A stretch of 64,000 nt of DNA from Marinobacter bohaiensis (GCF_003258515.1 NZ_QGEH01000001.1:1550001-1614000), one strand, 5' to 3'; positions 46,303 through 57,363 are shown, counted from the first letter of the stretch. The notes: generated by a model not told the origin, from the sequence alone. Numbers and translations: made by a program.

Positions 46303-47598
46303 TTGTTTGAGCGTCCTGACGTCGGTGAGCGCGCTGTCATCGTTCACGTCGAATTTTCATCACACAACGAATCCGAGGATCTGGGAGAATTTACCGAACT
46401 GGTACGGTCGGCCGGCGTCGAGACGGTCGACACGGTAACCGGCTCCCGCAATCAACCCAGCCCGCGCCTGTTTGTCGGTGAAGGCAAGCTCGACGAGATT
46501 CGTGCGGCCATTCACGGCGCCGAGGCGGACGTTGTTCTGTTTAATCATGCCCTCAGCCCCAGCCAGGAGCGTAACCTGGAGCGGGAACTCAAGTGCCGTG
46601 TGCTGGACCGCACTGGCGTGATTCTCGATATCTTTGCCCAGCGTGCCCGCACCCATGAAGGCAAGCTGCAGGTGGAGCTGGCGCAACTGGATCACATGGC
46701 CACCCGGCTGGTTCGGGGCTGGACTCACCTGGAGCGACAGAAAGGCGGTATCGGCCTGCGCGGTCCGGGTGAAACCCAGCTGGAAACCGACCGTCGACTG
46801 CTGCGCGCGCGCATCAAGGCGATCCACAAGCGCCTCGACAAGGTTCGTCGCCAGCGTAACCAGGGGCGTCGTGCGCGCAAACGGGCGGATATTCCAACCG
46901 TCTCCCTGGTGGGCTACACCAACGCCGGCAAGTCCACGCTGTTCAACCACATCACCACCGCGTCGGTTTATGCCGCGGACCAGTTGTTCGCCACGCTTGA
47001 CCCGACCCTGCGTCGCCTTGAACTGCCGGATATCGGGCCGGTGGTCATGGCCGACACGGTGGGTTTCATTCGCCACCTGCCACACAAGCTGGTCGAAGCC
47101 TTCCGGGCGACCCTTGAGGAAACCACCGAAGCGTCGTTGCTGCTGCATGTTATTGATTGCGCAGACGAACGTCGGGATGAGAATATCGAGCAAGTGGAAG
47201 ATGTCCTGCTGGAAATCGGTGCTCATGAGGTCCCGGTGCTCCAGGTCTTCAACAAGATCGATCTGCTGGACGATTTCACGCCGCGTGTCGACCGCAACGA
47301 GGATGGCGTACCGGTTCGTGTCTGGGTATCGGCCATGACCGGCGCCGGCATCGAGCAACTGTTCGATGCGGTGGTCGAGCGCCTGGCGGAGGATATCCTG
47401 CAGTTCTCGATACTGCTGGGACCGCGGGATGGTAAGCTGCGGGCACTGCTACACGAGGCCGGCAGCGTACTCAGTGAAGAGTACCTGGACAACGGCGACG
47501 CCCAGGTTGAAGCACGCCTTGAATCCCGGGACTGGCATCAGCTGCTGAGTCGGGCCGGTGTCAGCCCGGACGAGATTCGCTATGCCTCGGTCGACTGA
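46303..47598 (+). CDS. hflX: Ribosome-rescue GTPase HflX
   Basis: A 431-aa GTPase. The N-terminal HflX domain contains NQPSPRLFVGEGKLDEI and RTGVILDIFAQRA. The coiled-coil linker is followed by the G domain with SLVGYTNAGKSTLFN, DTVGFIRHLP and FNKIDL. The start is TTG 46303, giving MFERPDVGERAVIV as in the family; GGAGAA is about 12 nt upstream, an unusual spacing. It splits stalled ribosomes. Confidence 0.93.
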   Translation: MFERPDVGERAVIVHVEFSSHNESEDLGEFTELVRSAGVETVDTVTGSRNQPSPRLFVGEGKLDEIRAAIHGAEADVVLFNHALSPSQERNLERELKCRVLDRTGVILDIFAQRARTHEGKLQVELAQLDHMATRLVRGWTHLERQKGGIGLRGPGETQLETDRRLLRARIKAIHKRLDKVRRQRNQGRRARKRADIPTVSLVGYTNAGKSTLFNHITTASVYAADQLFATLDPTLRRLELPDIGPVVMADTVGFIRHLPHKLVEAFRATLEETTEASLLLHVIDCADERRDENIEQVEDVLLEIGAHEVPVLQVFNKIDLLDDFTPRVDRNEDGVPVRVWVSAMTGAGIEQLFDAVVERLAEDILQFSILLGPRDGKLRALLHEAGSVLSEEYLDNGDAQVEARLESRDWHQLLSRAGVSPDEIRYASVD

Positions 47599-47771
47599 TC
47601 GCCGTATATAACGAATTATCGCGAATAACGGACACAGCCTAGAAAAGACAACGTACAAGTAGGGGAGCCGCAGCGTAAAAGCCGCGAGGTTCCGGGCTGT
47701 TGGTGTTGCCCGGGGCCGCATTAATCCCTAGTATTTGCAGCCATTCGATGAGATTGCGAACGGAGAGCATT

Positions 47772-48968
47772 ATGGCCTGGAATGAACCGGGTGGTAACCG
47801 GAATGACAACGATCCCTGGGGCAGCGGGGGCCGGCGCGGTGGCGACCAGGGGCCACCCGACCTGGACGAAGCGCTGCGCAAGGGGCTGGACAAGCTCAAT
47901 AAGCTGCTTGGTGGCAAGAAGGGCGGCGGCATGTCCGGCGGTTCCGGCAACGGCGGAAGCAGCAGCGGCTTTGGTGCCGTGCTGGCGATTCTGGGCATCC
48001 TGATCGTCGGCTACGTGGTTTACCAGTCGTTCTACACGGTCGACGAGCAGGAGCGGGCTGTTGTGCTGCGCTTCGGCAAGTACCACACCACCGAAAACCC
48101 GGGCCTGCGTTTCAAGGTCCCCGTCATTGATAACGTCACCAAAGTCCGCGTCACCAACGTCCGGACAGCCGAATCCCAGGGGCAGATGCTGACCCAGGAC
48201 GAGAACCTGGTGTCCGTTGACCTGCAGGTCCAGTACCGGGTGGAGAACGCCCGCGATTACGTGCTGAACGTGCGCGATTCCAACCAGGCTCTGGCGTTTG
48301 CGACCGACAGTGCCCTGCGCCACGAAGTGGGCAGTGCCGGCCTGGACGAAGTCCTGACCGAGGGGCGTGCCGCTCTGGCGATTAACGTCGAACAACGCCT
48401 GCAGAACTTCCTGCAGAGCTACGGTACCGGCCTGCAGATCGTCAAGGTGAACGTCGAGAGCACCCAGCCGCCGTCCGCGGTCCAGGAAGCTTTCCGCGAG
48501 GTACAGCGGGCCAAGGAAGACGAGCAACGTCTTGTCGAGGAAGCGGAAACCTACCGCAACAAGGTGGTTCCCGAGGCTCGCGGTCGCGCCCAGCGCATGA
48601 TCGAGGAGGCCAATGCCTACAAGGAAGAAGTGATCGAGAAGGCCAATGGTGAGACTGCCCGCTTTGTGCAATTGCTGAACGTCTACCAGCGGTCACCTTC
48701 GGTCACCCGTGATCGTATGTACCTTGATACCATGCAGAACGTGTTCGCCAATACCAGCAAGGTGCTGGTCAACACCGAGAACAGCAACAACATGATGTAC
48801 CTGCCGTTGGACCGTCTGGTTGGCCAGCGCAGCAACACTGACAGCAGCAGCGCCGCCAGCTCGTCCGATGTATCCGGTTCCAATACCGATATCGACCAGC
48901 TGACTGATCAGGTGCTGGATGAGATCCGGCTGCGTAGCAACAACTCAAGTGTGCGGAGGGGGCGTTAA
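47772..48968 (+). CDS. hflK: FtsH modulator HflK
   Basis: A 398-aa band-7/SPFH protein. A Gly/Asn-rich N-terminus precedes one TM helix (about 78-98), and the SPFH domain follows with DEQERAVVLRFGKY and DLQVQYRVENARDYV. A coiled-coil region (about 240-320) includes RAKEDEQRLVEEAE. The start is ATG 47772, with GGAGAG upstream. HflK and HflC form a cage around FtsH in the inner membrane. hflC begins 2 bp later. Confidence 0.95.
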   Translation: MAWNEPGGNRNDNDPWGSGGRRGGDQGPPDLDEALRKGLDKLNKLLGGKKGGGMSGGSGNGGSSSGFGAVLAILGILIVGYVVYQSFYTVDEQERAVVLRFGKYHTTENPGLRFKVPVIDNVTKVRVTNVRTAESQGQMLTQDENLVSVDLQVQYRVENARDYVLNVRDSNQALAFATDSALRHEVGSAGLDEVLTEGRAALAINVEQRLQNFLQSYGTGLQIVKVNVESTQPPSAVQEAFREVQRAKEDEQRLVEEAETYRNKVVPEARGRAQRMIEEANAYKEEVIEKANGETARFVQLLNVYQRSPSVTRDRMYLDTMQNVFANTSKVLVNTENSNNMMYLPLDRLVGQRSNTDSSSAASSSDVSGSNTDIDQLTDQVLDEIRLRSNNSSVRRGR

Positions 48969-48970
48969 TC

Positions 48971-49855
48971 ATGAGTCCTAAAGCTGTTCTCGGACTGGCC
49001 GGCGCGCTGATTGTTGTGCTGATCGTGTCGTCCAGTGTGTACATCATCCCGGAAACCCATCGCGGCGTGCTGCTGCGTTTCGGGGAGCTGATTGAAACCG
49101 ACATTCCGGCAGGCCTGCACTTCAAGGTGCCGGTGATCGACCAGGTGCGGGAATTCGACGTGCGGGTCATGACCAATGACCTGCCGGCGCGTCAATACCT
49201 GACCATCGAGAAAAAACCGCTGGACGTGGATTCCTACATCGCCTGGCGCATCCAGGACGTGGACCAGTACTACCGCGCGACCGGCGGCGATGAGCTGAAC
49301 GCCATTTCCCTGCTGTCTTCACGGGTCGACAACGGCCTGCGTGACGAGTTCGGTGTGCGTACGATGCACGAAGTGGTGTCCGGCCAGCGTGATGAGCTGA
49401 TGGAGAAGCTGGTCACCCGCATCGACGAGACCCTGATCGACGAACTGGGCGTCAAGGTTCTGGACATTCGGGTCAAGGCCATCGAGCTGCCGCAGTCGGT
49501 CAGCGAAAACGTCTACCGCCGCATGCGCACCGAGCGCGAGAAGCTGGCGCAGGAGTTCCGCTCCCGCGGTCGCGAGCTGGCCGAAGGCATCCGCGCCGAC
49601 GCCGACCGCCAGCGTACCGTGGTGCTGGCGGAGGCCTATTCCAAGGCGGAAACCACTCGTGGTGAAGGCGATGGCGAGGCGGCGAGCATCTACGCCGATG
49701 CCTATCAGGCGGACGAAGAGTTCTACCGTTTCTATCGCAGCCTGACGGCCTACGAGAAGACGTTTACCAACAAGGATGACATCATGGTCATCGACTCCAA
49801 CAGCGATTTCATGCGCTATATGGAGAACCTGCAGGGTACCGGGGCTAACCGGTAA
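48971..49855 (+). CDS. hflC: FtsH modulator HflC
   Basis: A 294-aa SPFH protein with an N-terminal TM helix (about 6-26) and the band-7 domain, including ETHRGVLLRFGELI and VDSYIAWRIQDVDQYY. A coiled coil carries MRTEREKLAQEFRSRGRELA. It pairs with HflK to control FtsH. A strong terminator follows. Confidence 0.95.
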   Translation: MSPKAVLGLAGALIVVLIVSSSVYIIPETHRGVLLRFGELIETDIPAGLHFKVPVIDQVREFDVRVMTNDLPARQYLTIEKKPLDVDSYIAWRIQDVDQYYRATGGDELNAISLLSSRVDNGLRDEFGVRTMHEVVSGQRDELMEKLVTRIDETLIDELGVKVLDIRVKAIELPQSVSENVYRRMRTEREKLAQEFRSRGRELAEGIRADADRQRTVVLAEAYSKAETTRGEGDGEAASIYADAYQADEEFYRFYRSLTAYEKTFTNKDDIMVIDSNSDFMRYMENLQGTGANR

Positions 49856-49871
49856 GCCTGAGGTCGATATG

Positions 49872-49903
49872 AAAACCGGAGTGCCAGTGCGCGCTCCGGT
49901 TTT
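49872..49903 (+). terminator. Intrinsic terminator after hflC
   Basis: AAAACCGGAG (49872-49881) and CTCCGGTTTT (49894-49903) pair over 10 bp with a 12-nt loop and continue into further T. It lies 16 bp past the hflC stop codon. Confidence 0.8.
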
Positions 49904-50067
49904 TTTGTGCCCGGCAAATGTGTAGAATTGCCGGGTTTTGTGGTCCTTTTCCTGTAAGGCCCATCGACATCCTGCTGCGACCCGCCTGATGGCTGGACAG
50001 AGCGGCAGGACCCCCTAAATTCTGTAGCCTGTACCTGCGGGCAAAAAGAACGGATTTTTAGCGACTC

Positions 50068-51255
50068 ATGACAGCATCCGACCGCTGGTTACTGCCTGAT
50101 GGTGTGGAGGATATCCTGCCGCCACTGGCGGGCAGAATCGAATCCCTGCGTCGAGAGCTCATGGATACGTACCAGCGCTGGGGTTTCCAGCTGGTCATCC
50201 CGCCTCTGATCGAGTATCTCGAATCCCTCTTCACCGGAACCGGCAACGACCTGGCCCTCCAGACCTTCAAACTGACGGATCAACTGACCGGGCGTATGAT
50301 GGGTGTACGTGCCGATATGACGCCCCAGGCTGCGCGTATTGATGCGCATACCCTGCGTCAGGACGGCGTGACACGCTTATGCTATGCCGGGCATGTCCTG
50401 CACACGCGTCCGCAGCACATGCTGACCGGTCGCACGCCAATCCAGGCCGGTTGTGAATTGTTCGGCAGTGCCACGGCCGCGGCGGACGAAGAAGTCATCC
50501 GCCTGATGCTGGAGACCTTGCGTATTGCGGGTATTCCGAAGGTACACCTGGATCTGGCGCACGTGGCGATCTATCAGTCACTGATTTCCGATGCGGATCT
50601 GGACCGGGACACCGAACGTGCCATTTTCGACGCCATGCGTCGCAAGTCCATTCCTGAGCTGGACGAGCTGTTGGGCGATAGCCAGGGCGGCACGCCGGCG
50701 GCTCGCTTGCGCGCCCTGGCCCGGCTGAGTGGCGGCGTTGAGGTGCTGGACGAGGCGCGGACGGTGCTGAGCGGTGCCTCCGAGGCAGTCCTGCACGCGC
50801 TGGATGAGTTGACTCGTATGGCCGATGCGCTGGCAGCTGCGTTCCCGGAAGTCGAATTGGGCTTCGATTTCTGTGAACTGCGGGGATACAACTATCACAC
50901 CGGGCTGGTGTTCGCGGCCTACGCGCCGGGGCACGGTCAGGCGGTGGCCCAGGGCGGGCGTTATGACGCCATCGGCCGCGATTTCGGCCGGCCGCGCCCG
51001 GCTACCGGCTTCAGTGCCGACGTCCGGGCCCTTGTGGCCTTGGGGCAGCGTGCCGATCGGGGCGAGCGCGACGTGATCTGGGCACCGGTCAGCGACGATC
51101 CGGAGCTTGCCACGGCAGTCGCCGAGTTGCGCCGGACCGAGACAGTGCTGCAGGCGCTGCCGGACGATTCAGACGCGTCTCCGGCAGCCCGTGGCTGTCG
51201 CCGACAGTTGGTAAAACGTGACGGCCAGTGGGTCGTCGAGTCTTTAAACGGATAA
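50068..51255 (+). CDS. hisZ: ATP phosphoribosyltransferase regulatory subunit
   Basis: A 395-aa class II synthetase-like HisZ. It has LPDGVEDILPP at the N-terminus, the class II motif 2 region YAGHVLHTRPQHMLTGRTP and the late motif ELRGYNYHTGLVF. It lacks the anticodon-binding domain of HisRS. It regulates the short HisG, which is not in this window. It starts 212 bp after hflC and 37 bp before purA. Confidence 0.93.
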   Translation: MTASDRWLLPDGVEDILPPLAGRIESLRRELMDTYQRWGFQLVIPPLIEYLESLFTGTGNDLALQTFKLTDQLTGRMMGVRADMTPQAARIDAHTLRQDGVTRLCYAGHVLHTRPQHMLTGRTPIQAGCELFGSATAAADEEVIRLMLETLRIAGIPKVHLDLAHVAIYQSLISDADLDRDTERAIFDAMRRKSIPELDELLGDSQGGTPAARLRALARLSGGVEVLDEARTVLSGASEAVLHALDELTRMADALAAAFPEVELGFDFCELRGYNYHTGLVFAAYAPGHGQAVAQGGRYDAIGRDFGRPRPATGFSADVRALVALGQRADRGERDVIWAPVSDDPELATAVAELRRTETVLQALPDDSDASPAARGCRRQLVKRDGQWVVESLNG

Positions 51256-51283
51256 GGGCGTCCGCGTCAGCCGGACGAAATGA

Positions 51284-52591
<1,308 letters not shown>

Positions 52592-52630
52592 GGCGTCATT
52601 GGTGCCCTGCGGGGTACTGGAGTCACAACG

Positions 52631-52667
52631 AAAAAAGGCGAAGCGTTCTTGGCGCTTCGCCTTTTTT
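52631..52667. terminator. Bidirectional terminator between purA and cmoB
   Basis: AAAAAAGGCGAAGCG (52631-52645) and CGCTTCGCCTTTTTT (52653-52667) pair perfectly over 15 bp with loop TTCTTGG. Confidence 0.9.
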
Positions 52668-52698
52668 GTGTCCGCCAGACTGTGCCTGCCGGTCGGGG

Positions 52699-53685
52699 CT
52701 AACCCTTGCGGGCGACGATGGTAGCGCGCTTGGGTCCCGGGTACCCTTCCACTGTCAGGCTGGGGTCGTCCGGGTCGAGGAAATCCTGCAGTGACTGGAA
52801 ACGCATCCAGTCGGTTGAGCGCTGCTCGTCGGTCGTGGTGACAGTGACATCCACCACCCGGGCGTCGCGGAAACCGGTGCGATCCAGCCAGCGCAACAAG
52901 GTGTCGCAACTGGGCAGGAACCAGACATTGCGCATCATTCCGTAACGATCCTCCGGCATCAGGCTGTAACCTTCCGGGCCGTCCACCACCAGGGTTTCCA
53001 GCACCAGCTCGCCGTTCGGGCGCAGCGTATCGCGCAGCTCCACCAGGTGATCCAGGGGAGCGCGGCGGTGATAGAGCACGCCCATGGAGAAGGTGGTGTC
53101 GAAGTATTCCAGTTTGCCGGGCAGGTCCTCCAGCCGGGCGGGCAGCATGTGCACGTCGGCGGCTTCCAGGTAGTTCTTGACGCTGAAGAACTGCATCAGG
53201 AACAGCAGTCCGGGGTCGACGCCAATGACCTGCTCGGCGCCTTCGCCGGCCATGCGCCAGCAGTGGTAACCGGAGCCGCAGCCCACGTCCAGCACCCGGC
53301 GGCCTTCCAGGTTGCTCAGGTAGGGCGCCACGCGGTCCCACTTCCAGTCCGAGCGCCATTCCGTATCAATACCCACGCTGAAAAAATCGAAGGGCCCCTT
53401 ACGCCAGGGCATCAGTCCGCGCAAGCCGGCTTCGAGATCCTTCTGCTGGGTGGGATTCAATGGCCCGTCGGTCTTGAGTGTGACCGCCGGTGCATTGAGG
53501 TCGGCTTCCACGTTATGCAGGACCGGCAGCTGTGACAACGCGTCGTTCCAGCGTGCCAGATCGCCGTGAGGGTTGGTCTCGAAGCGTCGGTGCAGTTGAT
53601 CGGCAATGCGGTTGGCCCAGTCCTCCTGGCCGCCGGATTCCAGGTCGGCAAGCAGAGGCTGAAAGCGATGTTTCCAGTCAAACAC
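52699..53685 (-). CDS. cmoB: tRNA U34 carboxymethyltransferase
   Basis: A 328-aa class I methyltransferase-fold enzyme from a GTG start (AGGAG upstream). The SAM-site motif is VLDVGCGSGYHCWRMAGEGA; CmoB uses carboxy-SAM made by CmoA to form cmo5U34. The family marker GIDTEWRSDWKWDR is present. It follows cmoA by 16 bp. Confidence 0.95.
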   Translation of the reverse strand: MFDWKHRFQPLLADLESGGQEDWANRIADQLHRRFETNPHGDLARWNDALSQLPVLHNVEADLNAPAVTLKTDGPLNPTQQKDLEAGLRGLMPWRKGPFDFFSVGIDTEWRSDWKWDRVAPYLSNLEGRRVLDVGCGSGYHCWRMAGEGAEQVIGVDPGLLFLMQFFSVKNYLEAADVHMLPARLEDLPGKLEYFDTTFSMGVLYHRRAPLDHLVELRDTLRPNGELVLETLVVDGPEGYSLMPEDRYGMMRNVWFLPSCDTLLRWLDRTGFRDARVVDVTVTTTDEQRSTDWMRFQSLQDFLDPDDPSLTVEGYPGPKRATIVARKG

Positions 53686-53701
53686 AGAGGGTTCTCCTAG
53701 C

Positions 53702-54469
53702 TCAGGGCGCCTTGAGCGCCAGCAGGGACACGAAATTGAAGCATTGATACCAGAGGGTGACCCGGTCGAAACCGGCGTCCAACAGGCGTTCGCGGTGCGT
53801 GGTGATGGTCTCTGGAATCAGCACCTGCTCGATGGCCGTGCGTTTCTGGCTGATTTCCAGGTCGGAGTAGCCGTTGGCGCGCTTGAAGTCGTGGTGCAGG
53901 TCCGTTTGCAGGGCCTGTTCCCAGTCCATCTCGAAGCGGATTTTCTCCGACAGGATCAGGGCGCCGCCGGGGCGCGTGGCGTTGGCGATGCGTTGCAGCA
54001 GGGCCGGGCGTCGCTCTGGCTCGACGAACTGCAAGGTGAAGTTGAGAGTGGTGACCGAGGCGTTTTCCAGCTCGCTCTCAAGAATGTCCTCGCAGCGCAG
54101 GTCCACCGGCGCGGGGTGGTCATCCAGGGCGATGAAGTGCTGCCCGCGCTCAATCATGTCGGCGGAGTTGTCGACCCCGATCACGCGGCAGCGGCGATCG
54201 CCGACGCCGTGGCGCATGGCCAGCGTGGAGGCGCCCAGCGAGCAGCCCAGGTCGTAACAGTGGCTGTCGTCCTGGGCGAAGCGCTCGGTGATGATGCCGA
54301 TCATCGGGATGATCGTCGTGTAGCCGGGCACCGAGCGCCGGATCATGTCGGGAAAAACCCGCGCCACGGCGGCATCAAAGCGGAAGTCGCCGCCCTCGGA
54401 GCGGGCGTCGGTATAGATGCGGTCGGTTTCGAACAGCGGTTTTTGCTCCGGCTGGTCTGACTTACTCAT
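53702..54469 (-). CDS. cmoA: Carboxy-S-adenosyl-L-methionine synthase
   Basis: A 255-aa CmoA with YDLGCSLGASTLAMRHG at the SAM site and IYTDARSEGGDFRFDAAVA near the N-terminus. It makes carboxy-SAM from SAM and prephenate. The start is ATG 54469, overlapping the end of the upstream unknown gene by 8 bp; the longer frame to 54802 is overlap with that gene. Confidence 0.95.
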   Translation of the reverse strand: MSKSDQPEQKPLFETDRIYTDARSEGGDFRFDAAVARVFPDMIRRSVPGYTTIIPMIGIITERFAQDDSHCYDLGCSLGASTLAMRHGVGDRRCRVIGVDNSADMIERGQHFIALDDHPAPVDLRCEDILESELENASVTTLNFTLQFVEPERRPALLQRIANATRPGGALILSEKIRFEMDWEQALQTDLHHDFKRANGYSDLEISQKRTAIEQVLIPETITTHRERLLDAGFDRVTLWYQCFNFVSLLALKAP

Positions 54470-54833
54470 CGCTGTTTCCGGCGGCGGTGCCGGTCTCCTT
54501 GGCTGGGGTGTCCGGGCGCGGCGCGGGATTGCAGTGAATGCCGCGATTCCTGTAATCCACCAGGACGCCTTTGAGGGTTGCGTCGGTGTCCGAGGCCACG
54601 GCCAGGTAGCCGCCGTGACATTCGGCGTGCAGCTGAGACGGTTTGGGCGACATGCGGTAGTCCTCCCTGGGGCCCACGTAGATCGCCTCGAATTCGCCCA
54701 CCGGCACCCGCGCCTTGTCGTCGCTGTGCACGATCCGGCCGCTGAACTCCAGCGCCAGCACGGTCCCGAGGATGGATAGAGCCGCGACGACCAGCAGTGC
54801 ACGAATGCTGAAGCGGCGTTCGTCGGCGGGCAT
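54462..54833 (-). CDS. Membrane-anchored protein of unknown function in the srkA-cmoAB operon
   Basis: A 123-aa protein with one N-terminal TM helix (about 10-29) and a soluble part with two cysteines (AECHGG and GIHCNP) that could form a disulfide. It starts 2 bp after srkA ends and overlaps cmoA by 8 bp, so it is translated within that operon. The C-terminal tail is Thr/Ala/Gly-rich. No family is recognised. A periplasmic location is inferred from the positive-then-hydrophobic N-terminus. Confidence 0.7.
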   Translation of the reverse strand: MPADERRFSIRALLVVAALSILGTVLALEFSGRIVHSDDKARVPVGEFEAIYVGPREDYRMSPKPSQLHAECHGGYLAVASDTDATLKGVLVDYRNRGIHCNPAPRPDTPAKETGTAAGNSDE

Positions 54834-54835
54834 GA

Positions 54836-55849
54836 TCAGAAGGCTCCGGGCAGGCTGATGGCCGGCGCCTGGAGCGCGGCCAACTGCTCGCGCAGGGCGA
54901 GGATCTGATCGGACCAGAAACGCGGCTGACCGAACCAGGGGAAGAATTTCGGGAATGCGGGATCGTCCCAGCGGCGTGCCAGCCAGGCGGCGTGACCGAT
55001 CTGGCGGTAACAGCGCAGCGGCTCGATCAGGAAGCGTTCCCGACGGTTGAAATCGCGGAAGGTTTCGTAGCCTTCCAGTAGCTCGCCGAACTGCAGGGAC
55101 TGCTCGCGTTCGTCGCCGTTGAGCAGCAGCCACAGGTCCTGGATGGCCGGACCCTGGCGGCAGTCGTCCATGTCCACGAACAGCATCTGCTCGTCGCGCA
55201 CCAGGATGTTGCCGGCGTGGCAGTCGCCGTGCAGGCGCAGCGTGTCCACCGGGCCGGCTTCGTCAATGCGGGCGCGGCAGGCGGCCATCAGGTCGGGAAT
55301 CAGGGAGTCCCAGGCCGGGCGCAGGTCGTTGGGAATCAGGCCGCTTCCGGTCAGATAGGCGCTTTTTTCCTCCAGGCCCTGCAGGATATCCAGTGTCGGG
55401 CGTGACTCGAAGTCGCATCGGGTGCCTACATTGTGCAGTTGGCCCAGCCACTGGCCCAGACGCCAGAGCATGTCCGGTTCGCTGGTATCCGGGGCCTGTC
55501 CGCCCCGCTGCGGGAACACGGCGAAGAGGAAGCCGTTATGCTCTGCCAGCGTCTTGCCGTTGGCCAGCTCTAGTGGGGCGACGATCGGCACCTCCGCTTC
55601 GACCAGTTCACACGAAAAGCGGTGTTCTTCCTCGATCTGCGCGCGGGTCCAGCGCCCGGGACGATAGAACTTGGCCACCACCGAGGGGGCGTCCTCGACA
55701 CCCACCTGGTAGACGCGGTTTTCGTAGCTGTTAAGCGGGAAAATCCGGCCGTTGATCCAGAAACCGGCTTCCTCCATGGCGTCCAGCAGGACGTCAGGCG
55801 TCAGGTCGTCGTAGGGGTGTCCGGATGCAGGTGATCCACTGTCAGACAT
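54836..55849 (-). CDS. srkA: Stress response kinase A (YihE/RdoA)
   Basis: A 337-aa APH-fold protein kinase. The nucleotide site region has YENRVYQVG and VVAKFYRPGRW; catalytic motifs are LHGDCHAGNIL and FVDMDDCRQGP. SrkA counters stress-induced death, including toxin-antitoxin driven death, in E. coli. It begins the srkA - unknown - cmoA - cmoB operon. ATG 55849. Confidence 0.93.
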   Translation of the reverse strand: MSDSGSPASGHPYDDLTPDVLLDAMEEAGFWINGRIFPLNSYENRVYQVGVEDAPSVVAKFYRPGRWTRAQIEEEHRFSCELVEAEVPIVAPLELANGKTLAEHNGFLFAVFPQRGGQAPDTSEPDMLWRLGQWLGQLHNVGTRCDFESRPTLDILQGLEEKSAYLTGSGLIPNDLRPAWDSLIPDLMAACRARIDEAGPVDTLRLHGDCHAGNILVRDEQMLFVDMDDCRQGPAIQDLWLLLNGDEREQSLQFGELLEGYETFRDFNRRERFLIEPLRCYRQIGHAAWLARRWDDPAFPKFFPWFGQPRFWSDQILALREQLAALQAPAISLPGAF

Positions 55850-55919
55850 AGTTCCAGCCGCTTGGGATTCAGGGAGCGCAATATACCACAGCTCCCCGCT
55901 TCACTCAGCCCGTGGCGAT

Positions 55920-56342
55920 TCAGTGGATGAGGGGCTCGTCGCGGTGCATTCGCTGGAGGTGATACCAGTTTTTGTCGAGTTCCCAGCGAATCCGGTCAAC
56001 GCGGCTGTCGGCCAGGACCAGATTTCCGGCATGGGCCTGAAGATGGGCAAATTCCCGCTCGGCGCGTTGCCAGTCCCGGTGATTGTCGCCCAGGGCTCGC
56101 ATGCCGGGAAACAGGGTACGTAAGGCTTCCTGGGTGCTGACCTCGAAGGAACGCGGCGAGCTCATGATGGCGGTATCGCCATCCACCCGCAGCACGCGGA
56201 ATAGGTAGGGGTAGCTGTTGAGCTTGGGATCCGCCTGCAGGTGGTTGTTCAGTGAAATGACCTCCATGCCGCGCCAGCCCAGCCAACCGACGAATATCGC
56301 CGCCACCAGCATCACGATCAGGAACTGTTTGCTGTCCGACAT
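55920..56342 (-). CDS. Membrane-anchored protein of unknown function
   Basis: A 140-aa protein with one N-terminal TM helix (about 7-27, IVMLVAAIFVGWLGWRG) and a C-terminal helical, His/Arg-rich domain (about 90-140). The start is ATG 56342; upstream in-frame codons are not supported. It lies 70 bp before srkA on the same strand. No family is recognised. The topology is inferred to be soluble part outward. Confidence 0.65.
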   Translation of the reverse strand: MSDSKQFLIVMLVAAIFVGWLGWRGMEVISLNNHLQADPKLNSYPYLFRVLRVDGDTAIMSSPRSFEVSTQEALRTLFPGMRALGDNHRDWQRAEREFAHLQAHAGNLVLADSRVDRIRWELDKNWYHLQRMHRDEPLIH

Positions 56343-56439
56343 AGGTACTGCAACTCCCTGCAAGGTACGCCTTCGGAGGCGAGGTCAACGCCGATTCTGG
56401 CCCCAGTATAACCGCTTTGCGGAAACCTGCGAATGCGAC

Positions 56440-57363
56440 TTATCGCGTCAGCCGATCCGCCACCGCTTCCGTGCGCGACCGCCGGGACGCCGCCACCAGC
56501 CCCGCCAGCACCAGGACGCCACCGGCCAGATGATAGGACTCGATGCTCTCGCCCAGGGCCGGCACGGCAATCAGCGCCGCGAAAACCGGGATCAGGTAGG
56601 CGAAAAGCCCGGCAACCCCCGGACCCAGCGTGCGAACCCCGTTATTCCACATGAAATACGCCGCAACCGAGGGCAGCGTGCCGACGTAGAGCAGCGCCAA
56701 CAGGTTGCCGGTGCTCAGGGCAAAGCCGCCCTTGTCATGGACTTCCCACAGGTAGAACGGCAGGATCATCGGTGTACCCAGGGTGATCAGCACGCAGAGC
56801 AGTGGAAATAGCGGGACCGATAGCGGCCAGCGCTTGAGCAGCACCGAGTAGAGTGCCCAGCTGCTGATCGACAGGATCATCAGCAGGTCGCCGGGGTTGA
56901 AGTCCAGGCCCAGCAGGGTATCCAGGTTGGCGCGTGTGAGGATCGTTAGCACGCCGCAGAAAGCGAGGATCAACCCCGTCAGTTGCATCCGGTGGGGCAG
57001 GGTGCGCAGGATCAGTGCCGAGAACAGCACGATCATCAGGGGCATGGTAGAGCTGACCAGCGCGATGTTGATGGCCCCGGTGCTTTGTGCCGCCAGGTAC
57101 AGGATGGTGTTGTAGGCGCCGACGCTGAAAAAGGCGAGGGCGATTACCTTGGGCCAGTTGGCAAGCAGTTCCTGCCGGTAGCGGAGCACAGCCTGTATCG
57201 TGAACGGCAGCAGATAGACGGTGGGAATCATCCAGCGCCAGAACGACAGGGCGAACGGCGGAATGCTTTCGGACGTTCCCCGGGCGACCAGCGCGTTACC
57301 GGCCCAGAAGAACGTCGTCATAACCAGGCCGGCGATGGCCAACTGGCGGGATGAAGGTTGCAC
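56440..57363 (-). CDS. EamA-family (DMT superfamily) transporter
   Basis: A 307-aa protein with ten predicted TM helices in two EamA repeats. Repeat 1 ends near LILAFCGVLTIL and repeat 2 includes SISSWALYSVLLKRW. The start is GTG 57363, with AAGGAGG 4-5 nt upstream. Substrate is unknown; family members export amino acids or metabolites. It is divergent from the FAD oxidoreductase gene, 118 bp away. Confidence 0.85.
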   Translation of the reverse strand: MQPSSRQLAIAGLVMTTFFWAGNALVARGTSESIPPFALSFWRWMIPTVYLLPFTIQAVLRYRQELLANWPKVIALAFFSVGAYNTILYLAAQSTGAINIALVSSTMPLMIVLFSALILRTLPHRMQLTGLILAFCGVLTILTRANLDTLLGLDFNPGDLLMILSISSWALYSVLLKRWPLSVPLFPLLCVLITLGTPMILPFYLWEVHDKGGFALSTGNLLALLYVGTLPSVAAYFMWNNGVRTLGPGVAGLFAYLIPVFAALIAVPALGESIESYHLAGGVLVLAGLVAASRRSRTEAVADRLTR

